In this document: positions 12,286-23,139 of the stretch, one piece after another
Layout: the number at the start of each line of letters is the position of its first letter
Numbering within the stretch: position 1 is the first letter of the stretch
Origin: Bettongia penicillata ogilbyi
Taxonomy: Eukaryota; Chordata; Mammalia; Diprotodontia; Potoroidae
DNA: 64,000 nucleotides
NCBI GenBank assembly: GCA_023548195.1
Contig: JAJHZJ010000014.1
Coordinates: 18,797,718 to 18,861,717 of the forward strand
Direction: 5' to 3'
Translations under genes and position numbers: made by a program
The notes under the pieces: model-generated
Database searches by the model: none
What the model was told of the DNA's origin: nothing
Seen by the model: the letters and a program-made list of their open reading frames with translations, nothing else

Positions 12286-13752
12286 TTCTGCTTCTGGGGC
12301 ACAGGGAGCTCTATCCCATGGTTCTTGTGCTGAGAACTTGAGGCATTGTGTCTTGTGGCCTCTGGTTCTTTCAGCTAGAAGCTAGAATGTTGCAGCTTGC
12401 CTGGTGCTGAGTTGGCTGGTGTGCCTGGCAGAGGCCAGGTGAAGTCTTTCTTAGTTTTCAAGAGTCACCCTAAAACCTGATGCATGAGATGTGGGGGAGG
12501 GGTGATCTGGGTGGAGGAGGTCGCCTACCCTTAGCTAGAGCACTTATAGGTGCAACAATTGGAGAACCCCCTTCTGTGTTGGTGTCTTCCCAATTCCCCT
12601 GGCTTTGATAGGATGTTCCTGGGGTCCTGGTGTTGACACTTATGGACTTCACACCCCTGTGGCTCAGGGTCTCCTCCTAGTTTACTTAGGTGAGGCTATT
12701 TGGAACAGTTCCAGTCCTATACTGGCCCCCTTCAGCCACTGCAAGAGGGACTGTCCTTGCCTCTCAGAGTGAGAGACTGTTTACCCCTTTAGCTGATCCC
12801 ACTATTCCAGGCTTTTTTCTGGGAAAATATTCTCCGAGTTTTTCAAGGTCAACAAACAGAGGGTACTAGCACTTACAGATCACTCTGCTATCTTGTCTCC
12901 TGGATGTTCAAGTAGGGACTTACAAACATTTAATCTGTGGTCCGATGGTCTCAGGAGTGACTCCTGCTTTTACTAGAGGTCCTGTGCTTCTCTCTCACCC
13001 AGTTCCACCGGCCTCCCGTCATGTGCTGATATGTTTGAGATTCCATACTGCTGCTTCTGCTCCAGTCCATCCTGGTGGTTCCTGCTTGACTTTGCTATGG
13101 TAGGGTCTGCCTAGACATCTCCCCAGCTCATTTTTTCTAACATTGGCTACACACTTTTACACCTCTCTTTCAACTAACTGGTCCTGCTTTGGGAAGGGAA
13201 GGGTTGAAATTCTACTTGCTACCCATTGATGCTCCCAGATTCAACCCCTACCACCACCACTCAGAAGATTTCTACTCTTTGGAGGTTCATACTATTCAAA
13301 TTCAAATAATCCAAAATGTAGTACCACCATCTAACAACCTCAAGGACATGTTTCCTCCTTTCTCAATGAGTTTAGTGCCTGGCTCAGAATTTTTCTCTCC
13401 ACCACAAATCTTTTCTAGCGAATTAGAAAAAGTGCAATAGGGCATTTTTCATGGACATTGATGTTCTCTCAAATATCCTAATTTCCTGGTACTTCAATCT
13501 ACCCATCTCCCATGATCCATTCTTCCAATCTGCCTAAGTGACACTAAGAAATGGCAATATCTTTGATCTAGTTATCTTCCATAAATGATCTATTTTCATG
13601 TTCAAAATCTTCTTTAAAGGATAAAATCCCTTTATATGATTATGGTTTTTTTTTTTCATTCCATCCTTCACATTTCCTAAAGGTCTACAGCCTTATCCTT
13701 CTTCTTCACCATGACTTCTATTCCCTTTACCTCTTAGTTATTTCCCAGACCA

Positions 13753-14030
13753 GGGGCAGCTAGGTGGTGCAGTGAATAGAGCACCAGTGCAGGAGTCAGG
13801 AGGACCTGAGTTCAATTCTCACCTCAGACACTTGATACTCACTAGCTGTGTGACTTTGGGCAAGTCACTTAACCACAATTGCCTCATCCTGTTTCATCTC
13901 CAGTCATCCTGATAAATGTCTGGTCACTGGATTCAGATGGCTCTGGAGAAGAAGTGAGGCTAGTGACCTACACAGCCCTCCCTCACTCAAAACAAATGGA
14001 GTCTGAGAAAATCATGACTATGACGATTGA
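13753..14030 (+). mobile_element. Marsupial tRNA-headed SINE
   Basis: The head GGGGCAGCTAGGTGGTGCAG, a B-box-like GAGTTCAATTC, and the body CTAGCTGTGTGACTTTGGGC with AAGTCACTTAACC are the standard layout of the metatherian SINEs. A second module (about 13900-14030: GTCACTGGATTCAGATGGCT and following) shares text with the element at 19440-19560. It lies inside L2, so it inserted after it. The right boundary is approximate. Confidence 0.85.
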
Positions 14031-14931
14031 GTTCACTACAGTTTTATGCTATCTAATCTCAAATCAGCCCTCCTGGCAAAAAGGCAATCCTCTTGCCAGA
14101 GTTTACTGCTGTGCCACTCTTCAAAGTGAGTCCCAAACATTCTAATCTCTTTTGTAGCTTTCCACTGTATCTTGTCCATTCACTGTCTCACCTGAGTACC
14201 TGTACTCAGATTTCACTGAAAATGGAGATCATTTGTGAAAAGCTGTCCCTTCTCCCCTATTTCTGATCTCACATTCCTTGGACTTCCCTCCCCCTATTAT
14301 TTCCTTCTTCCCTCTATTCTCTAAGGAAGAATTGTCCCATACTGCCAAACTAAACCCCTCTGCATGTGTTCTTGATCCCAGTTCCTTCCACCTTCTCTAG
14401 CAGATGCTCCCATTATCATTCCTAGTCTCCAACTCCCAAACTACACCTATCTTCTGGCTCCTTCGCTGCTACTTGAAAACTCACTCATGTCTCCAAAATT
14501 AAAAAGTCATTCTTGATTCTACCAACACTACCATCTCATCCTATAGCTTTCCTCCCCTTCTCAGTCAAACTCCTTGAAATAGCCACTTGCATTCAGTGCT
14601 TACACTTCCTCTCCCCTTCTCTCCTCCCAATCCTCTGCATTCTGCTTTCTGACCTCATTATTCAATTGAAACTCATCCCTACAAAGTTGCCAATGAGCTA
14701 TTTGTTGTCAAATCTAATGGCCTTTTATTAGTACTCACCCTTGACTTTTCTGCAGCATTTGCCACTGTTGATCACTTTCTCTTCCTAAATTTTCCCTTTC
14801 TTGGTTTTTGTAATACTGCTCCCTCTAAGATCTATTCTTACATGTCTAATCATTCTTTCTCAGGCTTCTTTGCTGGATTTTCATCCATACTATTTCTAAT
14901 AATCATGGGTGACTTTGCTCTCACTTATATC

Positions 14932-15380
14932 TGTAGCACCAATGCAATATTCACCACATTTATGGTGGCTATGAATATGCCAGCATAATTCTGAATTGCA
15001 AAATTAACTGACTCTCCACATGGTAGACAGAACCAAAGCATTTATTTAAGCATCAGAAAACTGAGTCCCAAACCCAGAAAGCCAAATCTATATACAGTAA
15101 CAATGTAGGGGGACACTACCACCCCCAAACCTTCCCCCCTGCTAGGACCTTTCCACAAATGAACACTCACAGTTCACTGCCTGCTTCTTCTCTTTCCCTC
15201 ACCTCTAACTGTTGTATCCAACTTCCTCTCAGCCCTTCACTCTTCATGTTCCAGTCATTTGACAAGCTCTTCCCACCACAGACTTATGTGACTCAAGCTT
15301 CTATGTGACTCAAGCAGGTCATGGGCCTATTAATAAATGGAAAAGATCTTCCCTTTATGCAAAAATATATTAACAATACA
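14932..15380. mobile_element. Solo-LTR-like insertion inside L2 (449 bp)
   Basis: L2 text stops at 14,931 and resumes at 15,381. The insert begins TGTAGCACC and ends AATACA, fitting the TG...CA ends of long terminal repeats. The immediate flanks are ATATC on the left and GTATC on the right, a possible 5-bp target-site duplication with one change. AATAAA is present near 15,331, and an antisense one near 15,040. The orientation and family are undetermined. Confidence 0.5.
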
Positions 15381-15910
15381 GTATCTCACTTGAACATTTT
15401 ATCAGCTTTCATGGACTCAATTATCATTTCTATGAAGATGATACTAAAATCTATGAATCTTTCCCTGCTTTTTCTCCTGAGTTCTTTCATTGACAACTGA
15501 CTTTTTAACCTCTCAAACAGGATGACCCATAGACTTCTCCAGTTCAACACTTTAAAAATAAAACACTTTGTCTTTTGCCTATAAACCTTCCACTCTTCCA
15601 AATTTCCCTGTTATTGCTGAGGATGCCATCATCTTCTCAGTCACCTAGGTTTGCAATGTAAGTGTCATCCTTGATTCATCCCTCTGACTACATGTTCAAC
15701 CTGTTGCTGTATTTTGTAATTTGTACCTTCATGGCATCCCTCCCTTCTCAACATTCACACATCACAATTCTACTTCAAGTTCTCATCAGCCTAACCTGGA
15801 GAGTTGTAAAAGACTTCAAAATGGTCTGCCCACCTGAAATGTATCCCTACTTCAAATTATCTTCCAGTAAACTGTCAAGACGATTATTTTAAAGTGTATG
15901 ATTGATCATG

Positions 15911-15913
<3 letters not shown>

Positions 15914-15946
<33 letters not shown>
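15914..15946. repeat. (CA)n microsatellite within L2
   Basis: About 16 uninterrupted CA units. Confidence 0.95.
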
Positions 15947-15947
<1 letters not shown>

Positions 15948-16480
15948 CCCTCTTTTTTCCCCTCCCACTATCCATTCTATTTCACTGGCTTCCTATTACC
16001 TCTAGGATTGAATAAAAAGTCTTCTACAAGACATTTAAAGCTCTTTAAAACCTGCCCCCTTACTCCCTGATCAATCCTTTTATGCTTCATCCTTTAAACA
16101 AACTCTCCTATCCAGCTAAACTGACCTACTCACTCTTCTTCTTGCACATCTCCATCTCCATCACCCTGCCTTTGGATCAACTGTCCTCCCATGCCTGGAA
16201 TGCTTTCCTTCCTTCCCCCTGCCTCTTCAATTAGCTGATTTCTTTTAAGGCTGGGTTCAAACACCACTCTCTGCAGGAGGCCTTTCTATGTTTCAGCAAC
16301 TGCTAATTCTTTCCTTTCTAAAGTGAAATGACACCTAATCTATGTGTATCTCATATGTACCTACTTACATGTTATCTCTTCCACAAAAAAGGTAGTTCCT
16401 TTAGGATAGGGACTATTTTTTGCCTTTTTTGGTAGCTCTGGTACTTATCACATTCCTACCTATTTGTCTTAGTTAAATAA

Positions 16481-18300
16481 GAAATAGAATAAGCAAATAT
16501 AGATAGAAAGATAATTTATTGTTTATTATGTGCCATGAAGTATGTAAATATTTTAAAATTATCCCTATTCACTGAGGATAGCAATAAAAGCATGTCAGCA
16601 ATCTCTACTTTCAAAGAAGAGACAAAATTATAAAGGAAAGAGGGAAGGGAGTGGCACAGTTAGAGATGTCCTGGACATACTGTGAAGGACTGGAGTTCAG
16701 TGGTAGTCTATCACATCCCATGGTGGTTCCAAGGTTAGGGATAAATTTTCCTTTAGAGTGAGAATAAAAAGTGATGGCCTGTGTAGAAACTAAATGACTA
16801 GAGATATCTGTGAAGATATGGTATGTTATAAATATTTGATAAATACTTGTTGCTTGATTGTGTGGGCAGAAATTTTATTTCATGTTAGTTTTTACTTTTT
16901 GACTTTTATCTTAAAATGTATTCTAAAATTGAATTATAATTCAAAATTTTTATTGTAAGCTTTAATGATCAAAGACTTAAGAATACCAGGTGAAGGACAG
17001 ATAGCAAAGAAGACTCATGCCATGTGTTTGATCTTGAAGTTTTTACTATAGGCATAGGAGGACTGTCTTTACTTTTTTTGTTCTCTTAGTCTTTAGCACA
17101 GTGCCTGGCTCATGGTAAGAACTCAATTATTTATTGTCTAACTGACTAACTGTCCCTTTTCAGGTGTATAAAATGAGGAATTCTGCATAGTTGGCCCCAT
17201 AAGGATGAATTCCCTTTGCAGTTAGTTTTGTAGTAAAATAAAGCAAGGAGAGAGAAATATTTTAAAAAGAAATGGTAAAATTTCAAAAAGAGATGAGTTT
17301 TAGATCTGCTCCCCAGAATTTACCCTCTGTCCTCCTCATGGACAGTCTACTTCAAACCTATTTAGATATTGTCTCAGGTGAAGCTCCATCTAAAGAATCT
17401 CAGGCTTTAGCCATGAGACTTCCTGCTCAGACCATCAGTTATACTGGGGAAAATCAATTGGCAAAATTGGAAAAAGAGATTGGAACAATCTCAGTATCTG
17501 TCTAGGTGGCACAAATAGGACCCCTGGGGATGATAGGAAGAGACTTGATACTATGTTGAGTTAGTGGAGAGTAATAATTCTTGTAATGAGCTTTATGTAT
17601 GGCTTTTGAAGCATAAGATGATTAATAGTCAGCCCCTGGGGGGGGTGTAAGTAAAATTATACCAGTGAATTACCAGAGCAATATAGGTCTTTTTGCCCCA
17701 CCAACATCTAGAACATCTTTGAAAGCCCTTTCCCCATATGATCATTGCCCCACCTCAGCTGTTTATTCTGAGCCACCCAAACCTTTGCATTCAGATTTTA
17801 GGCACCTCGGAAGGAAGTTAAGGACCAAGGTTCTCCCCAGACACTGGGTTCCAACTGCTGAATCTCAGGAAGATTTGATCATTGTGGTTTGGAAAGAGAA
17901 AGTGGTGCCAAATATATAAAGAATTAGACGGCCCTGTCCATAAAGATTAGACTGAATGAAGCCTTTGACAGACACCTAGAGGTTGCTGGATTAAACAACC
18001 ATTAGATATCTTGAGACATATACTCCCAAAGTAGACACATTTAAAAAAAAATGTAGTTATTTTCAACTAGTTACTACTTACTGAATGGAAAACAAAAGAT
18101 CATAACATCCACTTCATCCACAGTTACCCATTTTGATTTGGCTTGCTGCAACATGGTTCCTTTAACAGTATGAGTAGGGCATACCGAATCTATTATTAAA
18201 TGCAGTTGATGCATCCAAGATTATAGATGTCTGGATCACTTAGGCATTAGTGCTCTTCACAAATAGTCTACGATGTTACCAAAAGTTAAGACTTTCAGTG
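16481..18300. other. Unassigned intergenic stretch with a MIR tail
   Basis: About 17090-17155 (AGCACAGTGCCTGGCTCATG and following) is the 3' part of a MIR/THER-type SINE. The ORFs at 17272-17505 and 17665-17919 lack recognisable domains and have no ATG-led gene structure around them. They may be part of the decayed retroviral region that follows, but I cannot show it. Confidence 0.35.
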
Positions 18301-18650
18301 TCAGCCCCAATCCTTTGTTTCCTCTATGATACCAATGGTCCTCTTGTCTGGTGAAGATTTAGCTCTTGAGGAACATTGTTTTTCTTGGTTCACTGATGGC
18401 TCTGCCTGGCATGAGAGAAGTATACACAACTGGAGTTCAGAGATGATTAACGCAGTAACAGAGCACACCTAGAGGGATGGGAAAAGTGTCTTGGCAAGTT
18501 CTCTAAGAGGGATCAATTGTGTGGTTTGTGTATATGAGGGCTTGAGGGAAAGACAAGAAATGTATTTATTTATTCTTGAGTCTAAGGCCTGAAGAAGATA
18601 GAATTGTACAAGTAACGACTCCCCATTTTGGGATCAGGACCAACATTAAA
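18300..18650 (+). pseudogene. Possible relic of an endogenous retroviral pol (RNase H start)
   Basis: One frame around 18383-18410 reads S-W-F-T-D-G-S-A, resembling the entry to the RNase H domain of retroviral pol, with the Asp at 18395-18397 in the position of the first catalytic Asp. Within about 30 codons downstream the frame meets a stop, and further stops follow. No protease, integrase or paired LTRs were recognised. It is a single-motif call on very old sequence. Confidence 0.3.
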
Positions 18651-19439
18651 ATTTTGCCAATGCTTCGTACTGCACACAGTTTTGTTTTCCTTTGTTTTTT
18701 TTGTAAGGAATGTCTGTGTTCATTATAGTCATTATATAGTTTCTGCTGAACTGAACAATCAGGTTAATGTTCTCATGAGAATTGCATATTTTGGGTTTGA
18801 GTCTAACATCAATCTATTTTGTAATACACAAGGGACAATAAGATCCTCTTAACCAAGAGTTCAAAAAATTCACATCATGCTAATCAAAACACCTGTCTTT
18901 TTAGGATCAGTGTGAATTATCCTGTGTGGTTCTTGGCCTTCCCTGGATTGGCAGATTAATTAATTATATTAACCCTGTTCTTCTATCTAAGGGCAAGAGG
19001 TCTGGGTGTGGCTTGCAATTTACAATTTCTGTTGGGGTGGGGGAGAGAACAAGTTACTCCTTCCCTACCCTAAGAGAAAACCCAGAGAGAAAGAGATGCT
19101 TGGCACACATAAAGGCAGGAAAAAAATGTGTAAGGTAGAAGTTAACTCTCTTTTATACAGCTGATATAACTCCTTTTCCTTTTGCTTTCACTAGGCTAAG
19201 GCACCAGTATGGGGTTTGCTTTATCATTCCAAAGCACCACAGAATCAAGCACACATGGTTGGCCAGAAGGAGGCAGGGAAACTCTGCTCCAGCTTCATGA
19301 GATACGATCCTATTATAACTGAATAATGCATTATCTTGAGATCACTTCTAATTTGATCAATTAAAAGTATGAGAAGAATGAGATAACTAAGATAAAAATA
19401 TTATTTCTTAAATAGGCCTGTTCACTGAATGGGCATTGC

Positions 19440-19575
19440 CTCACTCAGAGTGAGAACCTGAAAAAGCTAGTGACTTTGCAACCTTCCCTCACTCAGATCA
19501 GAGTCAATTGCAAGTCATGCCATCATCTCCTTGAGGTCATGGTCCTCTTTGAGAATGAAGGACAAGCCACAAAAA
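19440..19575 (+). mobile_element. Marsupial SINE 3' module
   Basis: CTCACTCAGAGTGAGAACCT, GCTAGTGACTTTGCAACCTT and AGTCATGCCATCATCTCC with a closing GAATGAAGGACAAGCCACAA follow the 3' module of a metatherian SINE. Part of it is homologous to 13960-14010 in this window. Confidence 0.6.
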
Positions 19576-20429
19576 GAGAAAAGTATTGAAAATCTGAAGA
19601 AGGACACTGAAATATTACATTAGCAGGTACAGATGAGAGAAAATATGAACATTGTATTGTACAATTAAAAGGCAGAAAAAAAGAAACACACAAAAAAAGG
19701 AATCTGAAAAACAAAGTAACACTAGAACATTTTAAGAGACAAGAAAAATTTATTGTGGACTCGAGAGTTATCCTCAAGTCAGCTATCTCAGTATAGTCAA
19801 ACTGTAGACTCATAAAGATATGATCAAAATTCATATAAACTAGGAAAACTAATAATTGAATATGATCTAGAGTACAATTAAATTTTTACCTTGTGTTAAT
19901 AAACTATTGAAAATTAAAATTGTGTGATGGACAACACAAATAACATTGATGTAAATTACAGTAATTCTACTTGGAAATTAAACAGATATAAATTAATTGC
20001 CACAAGAAAAAAATCTTAGCAAATGATTGACTAATTTGACAATTGAAGAGGACAACGAAAATGTTTTAGAATATAAATTTATCTGTATAATTTTACAAAA
20101 GATTGAAAATCGTGAACAGTATTTTATAAAGCAAAGAGTACACAATAGAGTAAAATTAGTTTAAAGAAAGCTTAGCAAAATAGTCAACTAATAGCTATGC
20201 AAAAGGTATTAAAATATAAAATGGAATAAGGAATAGAAATGGAAAGGAAATGGAAATGATACACAAAATTTTTTCAATAAATTATTTTCTCCTCAAAGAC
20301 AGTGGAACCACCCTACTTGGACACTAACATTATGGGACATAAACACTGACTGCTGCTAATAGTGGTAATTCTAGAGAAGATAGAAATGCCACTAAAGAGA
20401 AAGATAGGAAAAGCAATTGAATAAAATAC

Positions 20430-21010
20430 ATATGGAAAAGATACAGATTGGGGTCTATACCAATTGGAAGAGAGCTGAGGGATCAATATACAAGGAGGAG
20501 AAGGTCTCTAATTTCATCAATATCCCTAAAAATCAATTAAGAAAACATCACTGTCTACTAACCTATATTTTTACTTTCACATCTATGCAAAATCTTTACA
20601 AGGATCACCAATACATCAAGTGAGGACTACCCTTGATGAGATATCAGGCTTTCACAAATTACATTCAATAATTGACCTCATCATTACTATATAACAACTG
20701 ACTGAAAAGTGTAGAGAATATATGATCCAATTTTTGTCTACTTATTATGAAAAAAATTCAAATAAGTAGAATAAAATCACACACTGTAGGCTCTTTTACA
20801 AGATGTCTTCCATCCTTATCCCTCAGGCTACCTTGGAAAATGTAGCAACAGAAATAATAACCCTCTTCAATGACCATCTGATAAGAAGCACTAACATAAA
20901 ACAAGGAGATGTATGTTCTACAAAGGGGTTATTAGGGGTGGAACAGTGAAGGCCTAGTCCTTCAAGCATATGAAGATTTGCTCTTACTGGTGAGTGATAG
21001 AGAATCTATA
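20430..21010 (+). mobile_element. Decayed RTE-clade LINE reverse transcriptase fragment
   Basis: Across stops and frameshifts, the + strand translates to blocks in RTE order: CLLTYIF then LYKDHQYIK or RITNTSS in another frame (the R-P-I-C-L-L-x-x-x-Y-K then R-I-T-N-x-L region), then ISGFHK (Q-A-G-F-R-K), then QLTEKCREY (Q-L-I-E-K-C-R-E-Y), which is close to BovB/RTE-1. A G-V-R-Q-G-D-like trace (IKQGDVC) occurs near 20900-20930. The element is non-functional. Confidence 0.6.
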
Positions 21011-21686
21011 CAATATTCCCTATCCAAAATGCGGAAGCTTGGTGAGTCTGCTTCTAGCCATAAGTAAACTGACTGAGAGATCATTATTATCATGACAAAG
21101 AATATTCTAACTGTGAAGATGTGGAACTAAGAGTGAGTACAAAAGGTTGACTCAGTCTCTCATTTTCTTCTTTGGTGGCTTTCCAGTAAAGAGGATTATT
21201 ACTATGAGCTGCTGGGTGGGGGAAGAGCAGTCAGTTCTATCTCCTACAAAACTAATGTCCCTGAGTACACAGGAGCTCTATTTCTTTTGTCTCTTTGTCA
21301 TTTATTCTTTCCAGATCATGAAGGAAAAAGTGTCTGGAGATGTAATTGATCAGCTTATGACTATATGAGTTTTAAAAAGATAAGACTCCTCAGTATTTGG
21401 AGTCAATAACAGAGACTACCAGGAACTGATAGCAGCAGATCTGAGTTCAGTGAAAAATCACTCCAAAGAGCCACCTTTTCCTATTCTATTTTTTTCATAT
21501 TTTTTACTTTGAACTTAAGAAATAAAACAAGCATTTCCATAACATAGACTAGAAATAAAGATGATTGCTTATGGATCTCCAAATTTATTATGTACAACCA
21601 GCTATTCCTTTTAAATATGTAATAAAGTTATCATGTGACTTTATTTTTTCCTTCCCCTCAGAGATAGCTATCATTAGACACAAATT

Positions 21687-21695
21687 GTGTGTGTA

Positions 21696-21738
<43 letters not shown>
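21687..21738. repeat. (GT)n microsatellite
   Basis: About 25 GT units with one GTATGTAT interruption near the left end. Confidence 0.95.
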
Positions 21739-21742
<4 letters not shown>

Positions 21743-21989
21743 CCATTCTATACATACATCTATTTATCAGTTCTTTCTCTGGATTCAGGTAGCATCTTCC
21801 TTCATAGGTTTGTAGTTAATTTGGGTATCTACAGTAGTCAAAACAACTCAGTCACTCAGAGTTGTTCTTAAAATAATATTGCTCTTACTGCATACAATAT
21901 TCTCTTGGTTCTGCTCATTCTTCTCTATTCTTTTGTGCAAATCTATCCAAGTTTTTCTAAGATCATAAAGCTCATTTTTTTTCTTATTT

Positions 21990-23130
21990 TTTGTAAATAG
22001 TATTTTTTTCCAAATACATATAAAGATAGTTTATAACATCCATTTTTATAAGATGTTGAGTTCCAATTTTTTCTCCCTCCCCCCTTGCCTTCTGCCCTCC
22101 CCAAATTGGCAAACAATCTGATATATTATTCTCATTTTATAGGTAAGGAGACTCAGATCCAGAGAATGTGTTTTTAACCCTTATTAGGTTTGTCTTTTTT
22201 TTTTTACTCTAAAAAGTATTTTTTTACACTATTACATATCAGAAACATTCTTAACAGTCATCTTTACAAGATTTTGAGTTGCAAATTTTTCTCCTTAATT
22301 CCCCTCCCCTCTTCTGAAATGGTAGGCAGCTTGGCATGGTTTATACATATGCTATCATGTAAAACATATTTCTATGTTCATCACATTGTGGAAGAAGAAA
22401 CATATGAAAAGGAAAAAAAGAAGCATAAGGAATAATAAAGAAAGCTAAAAAATGTGCTTTGATCTGCATTCAGAGTCCATCGGTATTTTATCTGGATATG
22501 GATGGCATTTTCCTTCATGAATCCTTTGTATTTGCCTTGGATCATTGTGTTACTGAGGAAAGCTGAGTTTTTCATAGTGTATCATCACAGATGTTGCTGA
22601 TGCTATATATACAATGTTTTCCTGGTTCTGCTTTGTGTCAGTTTGTGTAAGACCTTCCAGGTTTTTCTGGTGTGCCTATTCATCATTTCTTTTTGCACAA
22701 TAGTATTCCATTACATTCATATACCACAATGTGTTCAACTATTCCACAATTGATGGGCATCCCCTCAATTTCCAATATTTAGCCACCACAAATAGGACTG
22801 CTATAAAATATTCTTGCACATGTAGGTCCTTTTCCCTTTTTTATGATCTCTTTGGGATACAGAACTAGTGGTGGTATTGCTGGATCAAAGGTTATGCACA
22901 GTTTGGTTGCCTTTTGGCCATAGTTCCAAACTGCTCTCCAAAATGTTTGGATGAGTTCTCGACTCGACCATTAGAGTCCCAATTTTCCCACATCCTCTCC
23001 AATATTTTTATTTTCCTTTTATACCATATTAGCCAATCTGACTGCTGTGAGGTGGTATTTCAAAGTTGTTTTTAATTTGTATTTCTCTGATCAAAAGTGA
23101 CAGTGCATTTTTCATAACGGGTTTTGATGT
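21990..23130 (-). mobile_element. L1 3' portion (antisense), composite
   Basis: From left to right this is the reverse complement of L1 3' UTR and ORF2 C-terminus: T-rich start, TCTCCCTCCCCCC, a GCTTTGATCTGCATTCAGAG block, a CCACAATTGATGGGCATCCC block and CTGACTGCTGTGAGGTGGTA. A second T-rich L1 3'-like start appears near 22190, so two 3' ends may be superposed. It stops near 23,130, where another L1 begins. Confidence 0.8.
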
Positions 23131-23139
23131 CTTCATCTG

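Larger units (their letters stand above)
8449..12905 (-). mobile_element. L1 retrotransposon, 3'-deleted and decayed
   Basis: The element reads on the minus strand. From its 5' end it has a GC-richer 5' UTR (to about 12,290), an ORF1 region (about 12,285-11,320), an ORF2 endonuclease region (about 10,760-9,970) and reverse transcriptase (about 9,000-8,449). The CCAAGATGGC-like signature of L1 starts is visible in altered form near 12,880-12,905. ORF2 stops being readable at 8,449, near residue 790 of a normal 1,275, so the C-terminal third and 3' UTR are missing. L1 copies usually lose their 5' end, so this points to a later deletion. Similar GC-rich sequence continues to about 13,180 and may also belong to it. 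Confidence 0.85.
13190..16480 (+). mobile_element. Old LINE-2 (L2), interrupted by two insertions
   Basis: The reverse transcriptase motif around 14744-14776 translates as FSAAFATVDH, the L2/CR1-clade D-L-S-A-A-F-D-T-V-D-H box with the first Asp changed. The 3' part (16160-16460) has the L2-typical CCATGCCTGGAATGCTTTCC and GCAGGAGGCCTTTCTATG blocks and a closing GGTAGCTCTGGTACTTATCA region. The left part (13190-13750) has ACAACCTCAAGGACATG and similar L2 text. It is split by a SINE at 13753-14030 and an LTR-like insert at 14932-15380. Confidence 0.75.

Noticed and set aside
13753..13890. A tRNA gene
   Set aside because: The tRNA-like head belongs to a SINE; there is no cloverleaf with a proper anticodon arm and the SINE body follows.
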